The translations under genes and the position numbers were made by a program. A stretch of DNA of 64,000 nucleotides from Micropterix aruncella (Eukaryota; Arthropoda; Insecta; Lepidoptera; Micropterigidae). The stretch is from positions 20,184,789-20,248,788 of the forward strand of contig OX155951.1 in assembly GCA_944548615.1 (NCBI GenBank). The letters run 5' to 3'. Below the pieces are notes generated by a model. That model had not been told where the DNA came from. It did not search any database and was given only the letters and a program-made list of their open reading frames with translations. Each line of letters opens with the position of its first letter. Within the stretch, counting starts at the first letter, position 1. Shown piece after piece: positions 35,123 through 48,126 of the stretch.

Positions 35123-37090
35123 TTTACTATATATTGACTTGGTTATATGTGTGTGTAGACTAGAACAAGAGAAAATATATGATATATATAATGGCAAAAA
35201 TACTTTTTTCCATATTAACGAAATTATCATATTCATTAGTAGGTATACACAATAATTAAAAAACAAAACAACGAAGAGTACAGGTCTCTATTATTTTTCG
35301 ATTATTTTATTACTACCAATTGCTAACATATCTTAAGCTTTTGGCGTCAGAAATATTATAATACTTGAAACGTTTTCGAACTTTATACAAACATAAGAGG
35401 AGAAAGGGCAAGCATCTCTCAGGGCTTTCATATTTTTACATTCCAATACATTACTTTCACAAAAACATCTGCATTTCGGATGAATTTAGTTTTTATTCAT
35501 TCTATACAAATGTATAGAACATATACATTCTATACATATATACATTCTTTACAAATGTATATACAAATGTATTTGTGTAGTGATTCTAATCGATTTTTCA
35601 ACAACTACAATTTATTGTAAAACCACTACTTACTTCTAAATACACAGATTTATTCATAAATTTATATTACGCATTTTTGGTGTAAAAGAAGTATTTATTT
35701 AAAATGAAAGAAGTGCTCAATAACCGGTCAATCGGCCATTCAAATACTTTTATCTCAATTGTTCAACTTAATACCAACCAATAGTCAAAAACGAAGTAAA
35801 TTAGAAAAACTTTAACACAACATACGTTTTGTTTCTTTTGACTATATAGACCAATTTGTCGCAATGTCCTCTTTTATTATATTTCTGAAAGGACGGAGCA
35901 TTGTACGTTGAGTTGCTGTTGTTTTTTTTTCTTCTGTAAAATAGACAGCATCCTATTATTTGCTTCTATTGAAACAATTCTACATGGCAGCATTAATATT
36001 CTCATGTGTCTTAATTGTGTTTACTAACTCATACGACCGATTCTAGTCATAATAATCGATCTGTGTATGGTTTAATATCATTACTATACGCAAGGTAATA
36101 TACGTTTAATATCATTACTTTTCTCTAAAATGCAGGCCTTATATCTATAAACTTCCTAAATGAATCAGAGAAAACTTCTCGCATGTTTAAGATGCGTTTT
36201 TAAGGCTTCACTAGTTGCCGTGCTCTATTATAACAAATACCGTAGACACGGTGAGTTGGCAGCGCCATTTTAAACCGCGCATTCACTTAATTAATTGTTG
36301 ATTGCATACTTGATAACTACTACGGCTGTTGCTCGTTGCTCACAATCGAACTCTATGCGGTTAATATGATTAATGTTCAATTAATTTAGGTAGCAGATGT
36401 CGAATTGCATAATTTAAATTTATATAGTTAGGTAGCATATTTTGGATGTAGACGATGCCGTTTTCCATTCATGCCAAGAAAGCGCTATGAGATTTGATTG
36501 CTAAAGCAAATAACATTGTGGTATATGAAAGACAGGTAAAAACATACGTAGTTATATGATCAACTCGGGTTGTAGGATTTTAATACTAAAATCAATCGAC
36601 TGTGTTACCAGATTCACAATTTTACACTCCAAATCGGCTGTTTCTATAGTCTGGCAACAGTCTTCATCATTTTACGTTTGGAAATGTAGTCATTTGCTCT
36701 TTTATCAGGGATTTTAGAAATTGACATCATTTTGCATTTAAATAGCATTTTGCATTTTAATAGTATTTGGCGTAACGGGTCAACTGCCCGAGATCCGTGC
36801 GGATGCTCGACGCTCGCTCGGGCGGTGAACCGCTCATCTCAAACCTACTTGATTCAATCGCCGCTACCGCAACCCACAAAAAAAAGTGGACATATCCCCA
36901 TAAAAATGAGGTAGGATTCGAATACAAGGGTACAAGAAAATGCTTGCGTATACATAACAATATTAGGTATTTACCTATAGACTTCCCTTTTTTCACACTT
37001 GCCTTTATTTAGCTAAGGTAACTTTCGTATGAATTAGAAATCAAAATTTAATTTATTTTTAACCTGAATCTATATTTCTCCGTTTTCAAA
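35123..37090. other. Intergenic, no gene seen
   Basis: Mostly AT-rich. 35500-35580 holds short palindromic ATACATATACATTCTATAC-type repeats. The segment at 36775-36930 is somewhat GC-rich and protein-like on both strands but unrecognised. Confidence 0.4.
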
Positions 37091-37100
37091 ATCAGTTGGT

Positions 37101-37620
37101 ATGTCTTTCCGCCTTTTGATAGTGCTCGGATATTTTCGTTTGTGCAATCAATCGTTGAAAATTATTTTCGAATATGAGTTCCGTTGTGTCAGCAATGGAA
37201 CGCAGTTGGAACACAAAATATTTAACTTGTATGAATCACACACTACGAACGAATTATTTGATCGCTGCATTTCTGGTAATTTCGACCTCGAGAACGAGCC
37301 TCCAGCAGTTATAACGTAAGCTAAAAAACTATATGAAATCATTTGAGTAAAATCGGCCAAATATAGAATCTCGAACCTACCATATGGACTATATATGAAA
37401 TGCCATATGCAAAACGCGCCGACGCTTTCGTTGCTTTACTGAAATATAACCAAAATGGTGGGATTCAGAATCGTATTGTCACTTTCGTCGAAAAATGTAT
37501 ACATTTTTTCGACGCGTTACATTTTTGCGTTCATCACAGTGGTTGAATCCAAGAGAGACAGGTAGTCAATGTCCAAAACGCAAGATTTTACCCTCGGGCG
37601 GAAGTGGGTGGTTTGCGTAC
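37101..37620 (+). pseudogene. mariner transposase relic
   Basis: The first part (37155-37310) gives FEYEFRCVSN and SGNFDLENEP, matching the helix-turn-helix region of mariner transposases. The second (about 37430-37600) gives LLKYNQNGGIQNRIVTFVEK and SSQWLNPRET...CPKRKIL, matching the block around the first catalytic Asp; here the CDEKW motif reads FVEK, so the catalytic residue is lost. Large parts are missing and frames shift. Confidence 0.75.
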
Positions 37621-37853
37621 CAAGCTGTGTCAGCCGCGCTAACCATGGGGTCTGGAGATGTATGTTTCCTAGAGCAGGGGTAGCCGACCTGACGTCATCT
37701 TTCCTTGTAACGATCCTTTGCCATGTGGCCATGGCAGGCAAAGGGCGCCTCGGTCCGCGATATATTCAAACTGAAATGTTCATGCTCCTCTGCATTTCAT
37801 GTTTTCGCAACCAATCTTTCTTGTGATTGCTCGATGGGGTATCATGAAATTCT

Positions 37854-37995
37854 CGTTTTTTGTTTCCTAAAGGAAACAAAAAACGCGCATATTCTACAAT
37901 AAGTCGCATATTCATACAATTCATACAATTCATCATACGCATATTCTACAATCTTCCTTTCGCATATTCTACAATAAATTGTAGAATATGCGAAT
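37854..37995. repeat. Cluster of perfect palindromes
   Basis: CGTTTTTTGTTTCCT (37854-37868) and its exact complement (37871-37885) are separated by 2 bases. GCATATTCTACAAT then repeats three times and ends in a 14-bp perfect palindrome with a 4-base loop at about 37961-37995. Confidence 0.88.
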
Positions 37996-39963
37996 GTATA
38001 ACTCTAAAGGTGAGAGTCACTGCGTTTCGTTAGTACCTATTATCAAAGTCAATTGTATAGTCAATGCGTCTCGATTGCTAAAACGACAGCTTGTTGAGAT
38101 AATATCGTCGCCTAGTATTGTGCACTGTCATTATTTTTGAAAACATCTCGGTCGTATCGGATATTTTCTAAAGACAAATTGGAAAATTATCATATTTAAT
38201 GTTAGTATAGCAGGAAAACTGAAAAAAAATATATATGGTAATATTCGTCCATGAAATTTTTGCGATCTCGTGTGATCTTTTGTGCCTCCGTTAGTGTCTC
38301 AATAGACCTAAGACAACGTTTGGACAGATGTGCTTGTTTTATGCGAGTAATTGTTCTTTTGTGATACAATACAATACAATTTAGTTCTGCTTCAGTAGAT
38401 AGACTTTCCTACACTTGGCTGCGTCATTGGGTCTACAATTTTAAGTCATCTAATTAATTAAGGAATAGCAACTATCGTAATAGTTGTGAAAATATACATT
38501 AACTATAGTAATCAGAATGGTAAATAGAAAATAATCTATTAATGAAAATTGCTTATTAAATAAAGAACACATTGTCTGTAGAAATATTTTTAAGGCAATA
38601 ATATAATAGTCATAGAAAACAGATAATCGTATACTAAAAATATCAAAATTAAATTAATTGTCAAATCTAGCAATATAGCCATCGTTATTAAAAATAAAAA
38701 TTTGCTCTCTTCGGCAAAGTTAATTATCGGGGATTTTCCATTAGTTCTCATTGGGATGCTCTTGAAATATGAATTCAACATTATCTAAATCTCTTGAGTC
38801 ATATACTGGATTCTTGAATAAGCCATTAAATTAGATTTTTTTGAATTGCTTCTCTCGCTAATATTATATTATAATATTTGTTTGTAATTACTGTCATTAA
38901 TTAGAAAGACTTTAAACTTCTTGACAGTTTGGGCTCCTCAAAAAGACGACAAATTCATTTAAGTTTTCATTTAATTTATTTATTTCCAAAAAATCTTAAC
39001 AGATCGTAGAAATGTATTATCTAGGTAAATTTAAATTAAAGTTTATTCGTCCATTTTTACAATGTCCAAATTGATCACCAGGTACATATAATTGAAAGTT
39101 CTTTATTATTGCTTTTGTAATATGTCGATATGCAAAACTGACGATACTCAAAAATCATTATTAAAATACACTCACTAAAACCACAAATTAAAATAATCAA
39201 TAGAAATAATCAAAAGAATATAAAACCAGACATAGTCATATATATAAAAAAAATGACAAAAAAGGTCAAAAATTAAAATATCACCTAAAATGTACAAACT
39301 CTTTGATGAAATTAAAAAAAAGTAATAAGAATTATTTTAGTAATTTTTTGAATAAGCTTTCCATTTGAAATATTTTTAAACTTTCCGGTAGCCTGTTATT
39401 TATGTACCCTGACCGACAAGCAGCGATACGTCAATTATATTATATAGCTTTATAATCGTCTTCAAATCTGCGTATAAAAACTATACCCTCGCAGGCTACT
39501 CTGTCGAGAGACTGAGGTTACTGTTCTTGGAGTGAAGTTCGACTCAGTGTCCATATCTCTGTTGTCATTAGCACTAGCTTTATAATTATTTCAAATGTCT
39601 TACTATAGCTTCAAAATCAAGCTAGAGGTATCACTAGAGTCTAAGTTTAACTACTAAAATTTTCGTATATGGTACGACTTATTGGTTTGGTAGTATTTTG
39701 TTATTTAGATATAATATACCTATCTATTGGGACCCTAACAATAATAATATCACAGTACATACAACTAATAATAATACCACATAAATAAATAATGTAAAGT
39801 AATAATATAAAAATATATAATAAATAATATACAACACAATGCATTGTGTGGTCTAGAAGATGTTTTAAAAAAATAATATGAACCACGAATAAACCACAAA
39901 TATTTCAAAGCTTGCAGAGGTCAGTATCGTTATATACATATGTACGCCATAATATAATAACAA
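37996..39963. other. Intergenic, AT-rich, no gene seen
   Basis: Long A/T runs only. No exon or element end recognised. Confidence 0.45.
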
Positions 39964-40577
39964 TGGGCCCGATTGCGTTTCTTCGTGAACTAAAATAGGA
40001 ACTTAGTTCAACCGAACGAGACAGAGCGATACGTTAGAACGAAATATGAAATGAACATATAGTCGATTTTTCCGCACCAAAACTACCTGTCGAACTTATA
40101 GACGCCTGAATATATTTGATGACATTTCGTGCGGTGTTAGATTTAGCTGCTTTCTTTTCGGTAGTTTAATGCGGAAAAATGAAAATCATTTAATTTACAT
40201 TCCGCTCTGACGTACTGCTCTGTCTCGTTCATATGAACTAATTTCCGATTTTAGTTCAAGAGAAACGCAATCGAGCACATTGGGCTCGATTAGGTTTCTT
40301 CGTGAACGAATATCGGAAAATATTTCCGCGTTAGGGCGGATTATAAAATGAACGATCGTATATTTTCCCGCACAACAACTACCATCCGAAAATAAAACCA
40401 TCTGAATTAGTTTTAAAGACTCGTCCGGTCTTAGATTATGCCGCTTTATGTTCGTTTTGTATTTTTTTGCTAGAAAAGTGACAACCGTTTATATTATATT
40501 ACCCTCTAACGTATTGCTCTGTGTCGTTGGCAAGAACGAATTTTGATTTTAGTTCACATGAAACGCAGTCTGGCCCA
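39964..40577. mobile_element. Two adjacent related MITE units
   Basis: Unit 1 (39964-40276) and unit 2 (40282-40577) each have inverted ends of the type GGGCCCGATTGCGTTTCTTC..GTTCA..GAAACGC. The outermost ends match each other best over about 34 bp. Inner landmarks (CGGAAAA, GTGCGG..TTAGAT, CTCTGTCTCGTT) also correspond between units. They have no ORF. Confidence 0.8.
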
Positions 40578-40948
40578 GTGTGTACATCATTTTATAAACG
40601 TTGGTTGGAATTTTTGAGCTGATGTGATATTAAAGTGGGGCAATACGTTAAATAATTTTATAAAAGCAGATGAAAATCCCGGAAATGTAGCAGCGCTACG
40701 AGGTCAACAATCGTCTTGTGAACCACACTGATTTCCCTGGGGCGCCGCATTGCATAATATGCCACGACTGCACCGCACCTATCAGCGCGCAATCATCTCC
40801 AATACTCACCTCTTGAATGCGAACTCCACTACATCGTTTGATTTGCATTTGCAGTAACTGCTTTATATTGGAACCTGATATTCCGATAATATTTTATAGG
40901 CGCAAAAGTACCGATTATTCTTTCAGTTTAGAGGTGCAATGAGAGAAA

Positions 40949-41247
40949 TATTGTATTTCTTCCTACAATGTCGTTTTGTTATTACGGTTTTATACAGAAT
41001 AATGATGTTTCAATCATAAGTTTGTTGAGTTGCAAGGAATTTTGTTAAAACTCCATTACTTGATTATAAGTATCACCATTCTCAGTACGGGTAATACGAA
41101 AATAACGGTATAATGTAGCTTCAACATGATTATTGTAACTGACTGTAACCCTACGTAGGTATGTAATAAGATTCTGTTATTGTAAAAGCAAGATATCGCT
41201 GTGCGCCGTAATGAAATTGCGGTGTAGTTACTATGGCTGTGACACGG
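40949..41247 (+). repeat. Interspersed repeat B, copy 2
   Basis: Counterpart of 23439-23732 in the same orientation. It is diverged by substitutions and short indels across its length. Confidence 0.85.
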
Positions 41248-41259
41248 TAACTACACCAT

Positions 41260-42460
41260 TGCGCGTCATGTTGATACATACGTACGAACCACAGTACATA
41301 TTATATACGTATTCACTTTTAAAACATGCGTATTTCCGTGTATTATAGCGTAATATTTTTCTCAGTGTGTATATAGATATTGTACCTATTATTATCAATA
41401 TTACTTTCCTACTTTATATTGATAATTGGCATGATTTTTGGTTACTATATTATAATTATTTTTATCAGTTATACCTTTACCTATTTTATTTATCATTAGG
41501 CAGTATTTAATTATACGAATCTGAGCCTACCTTAGTGCTTACGTCTCGTGCGATCCAGTTAGGTGAGGTTTAATTAATTTGTATTTGTTACTATGATTAA
41601 GAAATAAAGAATTTGATTTTGAATTTCAACTTATGGCAAATGCACATAATACAGGTTGGGATAAAGCATAAGAATGACGAACACTATTTCATAAGTACAT
41701 TCACATCTTAAATTCGGGGCATTGAAATGGAAGCCACATTTTAAATCGTATTTATTTTTGTTTTATTTATTTTAATAATTAGTTCACAAAAATATTACAC
41801 CGTTAGCACTAAACTATAGATTATGGTGCTCCTAACAGAGTCTGGTCTAAGGAGAACACGAATAAAAATGATTATAAAATATATTACTTCCAAATCAAAG
41901 TTTCTGAATTAAATTAAATTAAAAATGAAATTTATACTACACCAATTTAACAACTATAAATAAGTATTTGTAATAATAAGTAATAATTAGTAATAATAAA
42001 TAATCATCAGTAATAATACGTGTATATTAGTTACCTAAATAGAGTAACTAAAAATATGTGTATATCAAAAAAATAAAAAAATAAAACATTTATTTTAAAA
42101 TTGTGTTAAATGTTTTATCTGTCTCTTTCCTACCAAGCTTTAGTAGCCATAATGCAAGGTGAAGTTTTTTTTTGTTTTCTGCTTATTCCCAATATGTCTT
42201 TTTTACTCATGATATTAACCATGCTTTGAGCAAGGAGGCTTCGAATGAAAATTGAAGTTCGAATGAAAATTGATTCCGACTGAAACCAGGAAATTTATGC
42301 GAATGCTATCATTCAAATGTGGAATTAGAATCAACTAATTAGCTGCTTTTATTATCGTTAATTATCACTACTAGAAATCGGCTGCACTTATAAAAATAAT
42401 GGAGTCGTTTTTTTTGTTAAAATTTTGATTATTAATTTACTTCTCCGACTGTACTTGGTA
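41260..42460. other. Intergenic, AT-rich, no gene seen
   Basis: Contains TAATAATAAG-type low-complexity runs near 41970-42020. Nothing coding. Confidence 0.45.
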
Positions 42461-42469
42461 GTAGTAGCC

Positions 42470-42845
42470 AGATGGGTTATGATCTGAATGAGTATACTAA
42501 ATTTTGTGTCTGTGCTGTTGACCGTTGAAGAGTCCCCTCGTCGGGAGCCAAGCTGTAGAATCAGGTCATACTTACCATTAAAAATGCATTGTCATCGGAA
42601 CTGAACCGCCATGTAAATTTTAAATTTCCTATGATAATATTTGAGGAGTTCCCTCAATTCCTCATGGATCCCATCGCCGGAACACTAATGAAAATGGGAA
42701 CAATCTGGAAGGGAATCCTTTCGATTAAAAAAATCATTTTCCAAATCGGTTCATAAATGACGGAGTTCTGAGGTAACAAACATAAAAAAAGAAAAGATAC
42801 ATCCGAATTGATAACCTCCTCCTTTTTTGAAGTCGGTTAAAAATA
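42470..42845 (+). repeat. Common lepidopteran interspersed repeat
   Basis: The segment with GAGTTCCCTCAATTCCTCAT, AAATGACGGAGTTCTGAGGT and ending GAATTGATAACCTCCTCC then TTTTTTGAAGTCGGTTAAAA is a repeat I recognise from many moth and butterfly genomes. It is the single strongest clue to the host order. Confidence 0.65.
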
Positions 42846-43060
42846 GAAGTATTGACCCACGCAGTGACCTGTGTGAGAAATTGGAGGCTTCTAACGTATT
42901 TCAATATAAATTAACACTGTCTTTTTTTGTTGTCCACGTAATTACAAATGACGGTTTTTGTTGAACACATGATCTAACACTGATGGAAAGGACAATAGGC
43001 GCACTTAAGGCTAATTTAAGTAACGGTAAACAAACATCATAGTGATAGAGATGATCCAGA

Positions 43061-43186
43061 AAGTCTACCCTCGACAACGGCGGTCACAACAGCGGCGAAA
43101 CGACATGTGCTACAAACTTCAGGCGGTAAATTCGTTTTATCTTATTTATAATTTCAAACAACCGCGATAGTCTTCGACTTCATATG
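43061..43186 (+). repeat. Retroelement 3' end (same family as 22265-22440)
   Basis: GACAACGGCGG..CAGCGGCGAAACG..GTGCTACAAACTTC followed by AAATTCGTTTTATCTTATTT and AACCGCGATAGTC matches the 22-kb and 30.7-kb copies. Confidence 0.75.
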
Positions 43187-44880
43187 ATCCAGCAGGAAAA
43201 ATGCATTTAAGCGAGGAATAGAGCAATGGTACATATTATATCCCCTTCTCTTTAATGTCCATTTCATCACATTGAGAGCATTGACGAGCCCTGACCTTCT
43301 ATTTAGGCCATTTAATCAATATTGTTAAACAATATTTTCTGTATTGGATACGAGTATTATTAACGTTGAAACTATTAAAAGTTACAATATCGTCCGACTC
43401 ATTGCGCATAATAATATGCGGCTTAATATTACGTAGAATACTCTGCATTGAATCTTTATTCATTAGTTGTTAGCTTTCAACTCACTACAATACATTTTCC
43501 CGCTCTTATTTCTCTATCTCCCATGCGCCCTGTTCAGTATTCATTGTTGCCTCTGTAATAAAGATGTATTTTATTGTTTTCAAGTCATTAGTGGCGCAAA
43601 TGTTTTGAGAACACGACTAGCTCGCGGGCGTGTTCTTGGCGTGGTCTCAAAGTTTAAATTTTGTAGCATAAATATATACTATAGACATGTACAAATATGT
43701 ACTCAAGACACTCTAGAATTAACATAACTAATGAACACTCCACTGGCAAATGGACCGGAGGGGTTCATCGACCCCTTCGCAGTAGTATTTGTATGTAGAT
43801 ATAATTGAAAATTGTAGGGCTCCAAGAAATTAAGAAAGTATTAGATAGGGTGTTCTTCGATGCGGAAGTTGAGAATGATAATGAGAGGTGGAGAATTGAG
43901 ATAATCAATCTTTTAATCATACGCCAGTTATATATTGCTAATTGCTGCAGCGTGCACGCCATCCTAAAGTGTTATATTATTGCCATCTATTAGGTATTTT
44001 TTAGGTATTTTACTCTAGATTATTACTATTATTATTACTACTTTTATTACTATTATTATACGCCACTATTACTACTATACGCACTTACACTCCACACCCG
44101 CACACTCAACACACATACACACACCTCAAATACAAGCCTCTTATGTAGTAGTAAAATTTTCGGTATTTTAGTTTCATTACGTAGTTCAATGTAATTTCTG
44201 TAATTTTATTGAAATCCGTAATCGGCTTTATTTTTAATAAATCTGTATTTTTATAATGTAATCTTACTGTGTGTGATTTAAAAAAAAAACGAGTTCCGCC
44301 ACGAGCCCGGCAGTGTCATACCGCAATGCACTGGAAATAAGTCCTAGTGGCCCCCTCGGGCCCTGCTTACAGATTTGGGCGGATTTATCCGCCCTCTAGT
44401 CTGGAGGCAGTTCAAAGTCGCTTACACGAACTTTCTGAGCTCTCATTGGTTGTGGAGCCGTGGCGCACTTTGCCTGCGTTAATCACTAGAATCGGGTAGC
44501 CAACGGGTCATTCCTGAGAATAGTTAACAACAGGTCAAAATTTACCCCGATTTCTAATGAAAAGTACTTCTTCTCCAGTAGTTCCCTAATGAAGCCTCCC
44601 AGAGTTAACTCTTGAAAGGTTTGTCGCTCTGTTTCGAATAAAATATATAAATCAATAGTATAATAGGAGCAATAGTCTCAAGGGCCATTTTTGTTATTTA
44701 TTTATTTATTTTCCATTACAACTTTACAATTGTTAAGAATAACGAAGTATATTAAATTATGACCTAAATCAGTCATCAACTCAACAAGGAATGAAATACA
44801 GCTAATTATTTAGAAATTATTCCAATTACCAAAAAAAAAGAAAGAAATAGACTATAATTAAGAACTCTTTAAGGAGGCTC
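43187..44880. other. Intergenic, no gene seen
   Basis: Includes a (TTA)n-rich run at 44020-44060, CA-rich sequence at 44085-44125, and a GC-richer unrecognised block at 44290-44530. Confidence 0.4.
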
Positions 44881-44885
44881 AAGTT

Positions 44886-45194
44886 TTGGATGCTAGGTTA
44901 TTATTTATTAAAACTGCACTACGTTGGGTTTTCGTGGCCAAACAAAATAAATCATTTATTATTACGCACACGAAACCCACTAGACAACTCCTGAGTGATA
45001 ATTTGAATGTACCTAGGATGAAGACGACTTTCGGACAGCGACACTACTCTTTCATAGCTTTAAGACTTTTTAATAAATTAAGCAGTGACATAAAAATAAG
45101 CCCCAATTGTCATTTGTTTAAAAGCCAAATAAATAAATGGCTGTTGCAAGAAGAGCGTTTATCTATCCATGCCATGATCGATGTAGTAGAATAA
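44886..45194 (+). pseudogene. Non-LTR retrotransposon ORF2 C-terminus
   Basis: A 102-codon open frame with HTKPTRQ, FGQRHYSFIALRLFNKLSSD and FKSQINKWLLQE, the usual closing segment of Jockey/CR1-like ORF2 proteins (TRQ...FG.RSF.Y..P.L.N.LP...F...WL). Its stop lies inside a perfect 15-bp palindrome (45188-45219). The frame is intact for its length, but the RT domain is missing. Confidence 0.7.
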
Positions 45195-45599
45195 GTTGAA
45201 GTTGACTTCAACTTATTCTATATTGTGTTTATATGTATGTATGTGTGTATATGTGTATTCTAATGTATTTAGTATTTCTATTTCCTATATAATATTGTAA
45301 TTTTCATTATTATATATTTTTATTATTATTATATATATGTTTTTAATATTATTATTATTATTGCGTTTGGTTGGTTCATCGACCCTCGTTTTAAATGTAA
45401 AAATATAAATTGCTTGCCCTGGAACGGGTATATCCCAGTTGGACAGCACGCCAGTAAATGAAAGAGGAAAGTTTTTGCCATTTGTTTTAATATTATACTT
45501 ATTGTAAATGGTTAATTTGATAATTCCAATAAAAAAAAAATAATAAATAAATAATAAAACAACAGACAATAAACAACAGTACATATAATGACTTGGTAA

Positions 45600-45731
45600 G
45601 GACAATGTTATTTTCGAAGTAATTTAAAATATCTTTATGTGTATACATTATGATTTTAGGCAGATACACCCGAATGGATCTCCTGAAAATATCAATATTT
45701 TTAATTGCCTTTAAATGATCAGGCAACTGAT
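45600..45731 (-). pseudogene. Non-LTR retrotransposon C-terminal fragment interrupted by a hAT element
   Basis: On the minus strand NQLPDHLKAIKNIDIFRRSI and RVYLP give another LINE ORF2 ending (N.LP..LK.I.....FRR.LR.YL). The N of NQLP is split from the rest by the 433-bp element at 45732-46164; the continuation lies at 46172 onward. AT-rich 3' sequence with an A-rich run continues to about 45285. Confidence 0.65.
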
Positions 45732-46164
45732 TAGTGCCGGATTATCCAATAAACCAAGTAGGCACCGGCCTATGGGCCCCACGCTTTTTAGGGCCCCGCG
45801 GCAAGGGATCATTGCAATCATTTTTTTAAAATTATTTCTGATAAAAAAACAATTCTAAGAAGAAAATGTTTCATAAACTTTTCGATCCGACTAATAGTAT
45901 GTTACAATTATCGGCAGTTGACCACTTCCAGCCTGTGCGATCGTATATTGTTTATATGCGCGTCTTTGCTACGCGACGTAAGCGTTGTCCGAAATGTTTA
46001 AAGCCCTTTTTGCCGGTGCGATCGTGTTTTGTTAATATACATGCCTATTTACACTATATCGTCGTAAGAATGTTTGACAGACCAAAGGGGGGCACGAAAA
46101 GTACAAATAGGGGCCCCGAGACTTCAACAGCCTCAGGGCCACTACATGGGTTAATCCGGCACTG
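45732..46164. mobile_element. Non-autonomous hAT element with exact 8-bp duplication
   Basis: TAGTGCCGGATTA at the left and TAATCCGGCACTG at the right are inverted. CAACTGAT occurs on both sides (45724-45731 and 46165-46172). Removing the element and one duplicate rejoins the LINE fragment on the minus strand in frame, an independent proof of the boundaries. The interior has GGGCCCC blocks but no transposase. Confidence 0.92.
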
Positions 46165-46589
46165 CAACTGATTAAAAGTGCTCTATTACTTAAATACGTT
46201 AACTAACCGCGGGGTCCATTATCCAGTGCTTGCCGGTAAATGTTTGCAAATGAAGCCAACAAAAAGCCCCACAAATGCAAGAGATTTCAAACTAAAAAAA
46301 AGCAGTGGCAGTCTCGGCCCGGAAAAAGGTAAGATAATGAATGCATTGGTGCTTCCCTCCAGGCATCCGGTCGAATTGGCCGGCCGCCAACTTTGACTCA
46401 AGAGAGAGGCAGATTAGGCTAACACTAGTGGTAACTTATAATTCCCGGTTGGGGCTAATGTCAATTCTGCTGGCTCTCGTAAATCATCAGTATTTTCAGC
46501 GAATTGCGTCATCCGAGAGGTCCGAGCAGCGCTGAGTTGGCATGAATATATAAAGTCGTTAGAGTTTTATTAAAATGGTACATACCTGT

Positions 46590-47189
46590 TGTTCGATATT
46601 GTTATTGATAAATTCGAATTCATTTTAATATTATATTTTGCATAATTCAATTATCGATTTGTGAGAGCTGTCAACTCACAAAACCTAACAGTTGGCAACA
46701 TCGCCCGCTTTCGAACGGGCGGAGGGTCAGTCTGTCAATTCGAACGGTAGCAACGATTTTTCGACCGCTGTCACGGCCTCGCCGACTTAGACAAAAACCT
46801 CGTTTGTTGTCTCGGAATCGCGGACTCGGATTCGTTGTAAAAGGCACAAGCGATTCTACGGGAGTGTTACGACTGCACCCGCGTCGCGCCGCGCACGCGT
46901 CGCGCACGCGTCGCGCCGGGCACGCCGCACGAATCCCTCGATCGTGCCGTGCGCGCTACGCAAAAGCGGAATCAGCAGCGCGCATCCCACTGCTGCAGCT
47001 ACATGACCGTCAAGGTACGTGAGTTTTGATTAGCGATCGCCATATCGATAATTCACCTCTCAATACTCATCATAAGTTTTCAAACGCTTTCACTGTCAAC
47101 TAAACTTTCCACAAGCAACCAAATGATCCACCAGTAAACCACTTGATATCCCCGTCAGACGGCATAGTTACGAGGCGGGATATCGCACA
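46590..47189 (+). mobile_element. Solo LTR, copy 2
   Basis: A 600-bp second member of the LTR family at 18196-18815, in the same orientation. It starts TGTTCGATATTG and ends ATATCGCACA. CCTGT occurs at 46585-46589 and 47190-47194, a different 5-bp duplication from copy 1, so the two are separate insertions. Small differences (a CGCGTCGCGC-rich segment near 46880-46920) distinguish it. Confidence 0.9.
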
Positions 47190-47194
47190 CCTGT

Positions 47195-48126
47195 ATTTAT
47201 ATAAATCTAGGCAAGTATGTAGGTTTGATTCAAATCGAAACTGTAATATGTATCAGTATATGAGAAGAAATAGTAATAGCGATAAAAAATGCAAGCAGAT
47301 AAAGCTAGACGGTGGTCGCATGGATGTCAACGTACCTCCGACTGCAGTGTAAACTACTGGTCTGATTTTATAATTTTGGAATATATATTTAAATTGCCAT
47401 TCAAACCCTTTATTACTTTTCCGGCCCATCAATCGACCAGGAGGAAAAGTATTGTGAAAGTGGTATTTTTTTCGAAATAAAGACGGAAATATCCATTTTG
47501 TGCCCCCCTGAGCTGATTAATACCATTTTCAGATTGAAGTCTCTCTGATTGTCTGTCTTTCTGTATGTATGTATTCTTCCACAATAGCACCCAAATGCTT
47601 AATCCGAATGATGTGAAATTTGATTAGCAGGTATTATTCGGTTTTGGCAAGAGTTGAAAAGATTGTGGTTGAAATCGTTCCTCCAGGGGGCGCACGAGTC
47701 ATATATCAATTTCGAACAATTGGACTTAGAGACTTGACATTTGGTACCCAGATGCCTTGTTAGGCCGAAATCACATTGTGAAGTTTTGTTTCGAATATCT
47801 CATATACTTACAAGTTAAGGCGACGACTATTGTAAACGGCTTCGGGCGATTGGGCGGAGCCAACGCGTGATAAGAGAACTGGAAACGCCGCGCGGCCGAT
47901 AGCGGCTTGTAGAGTGACCATACGTACGAAAATAGTGTACGTTCAAGATTTTAAGGTATTAAATAAATAAAAGTACGTAATGTGAAATAATAATCGGATT
48001 TGTATTGTAATCATTCTCTTATTGTTAGAAAATTTGGTAAACAAGAATTACGTAATTACGTAAACAAAAACGCCCGCAATTAGCAAAAAAACATAGGATA
48101 AAGGTAATAAAAAACATAGGATAATG
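47195..48126. other. Intergenic, no gene seen
   Basis: The segment 47520-47720 has the TGTCTGTCTTTCTGTATGTATG and GATGTGAAATTTGATTAGCA phrases of generic insect transposon relics. Short repeats of AACATAGGATAA lie at 48090-48124. Confidence 0.4.
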
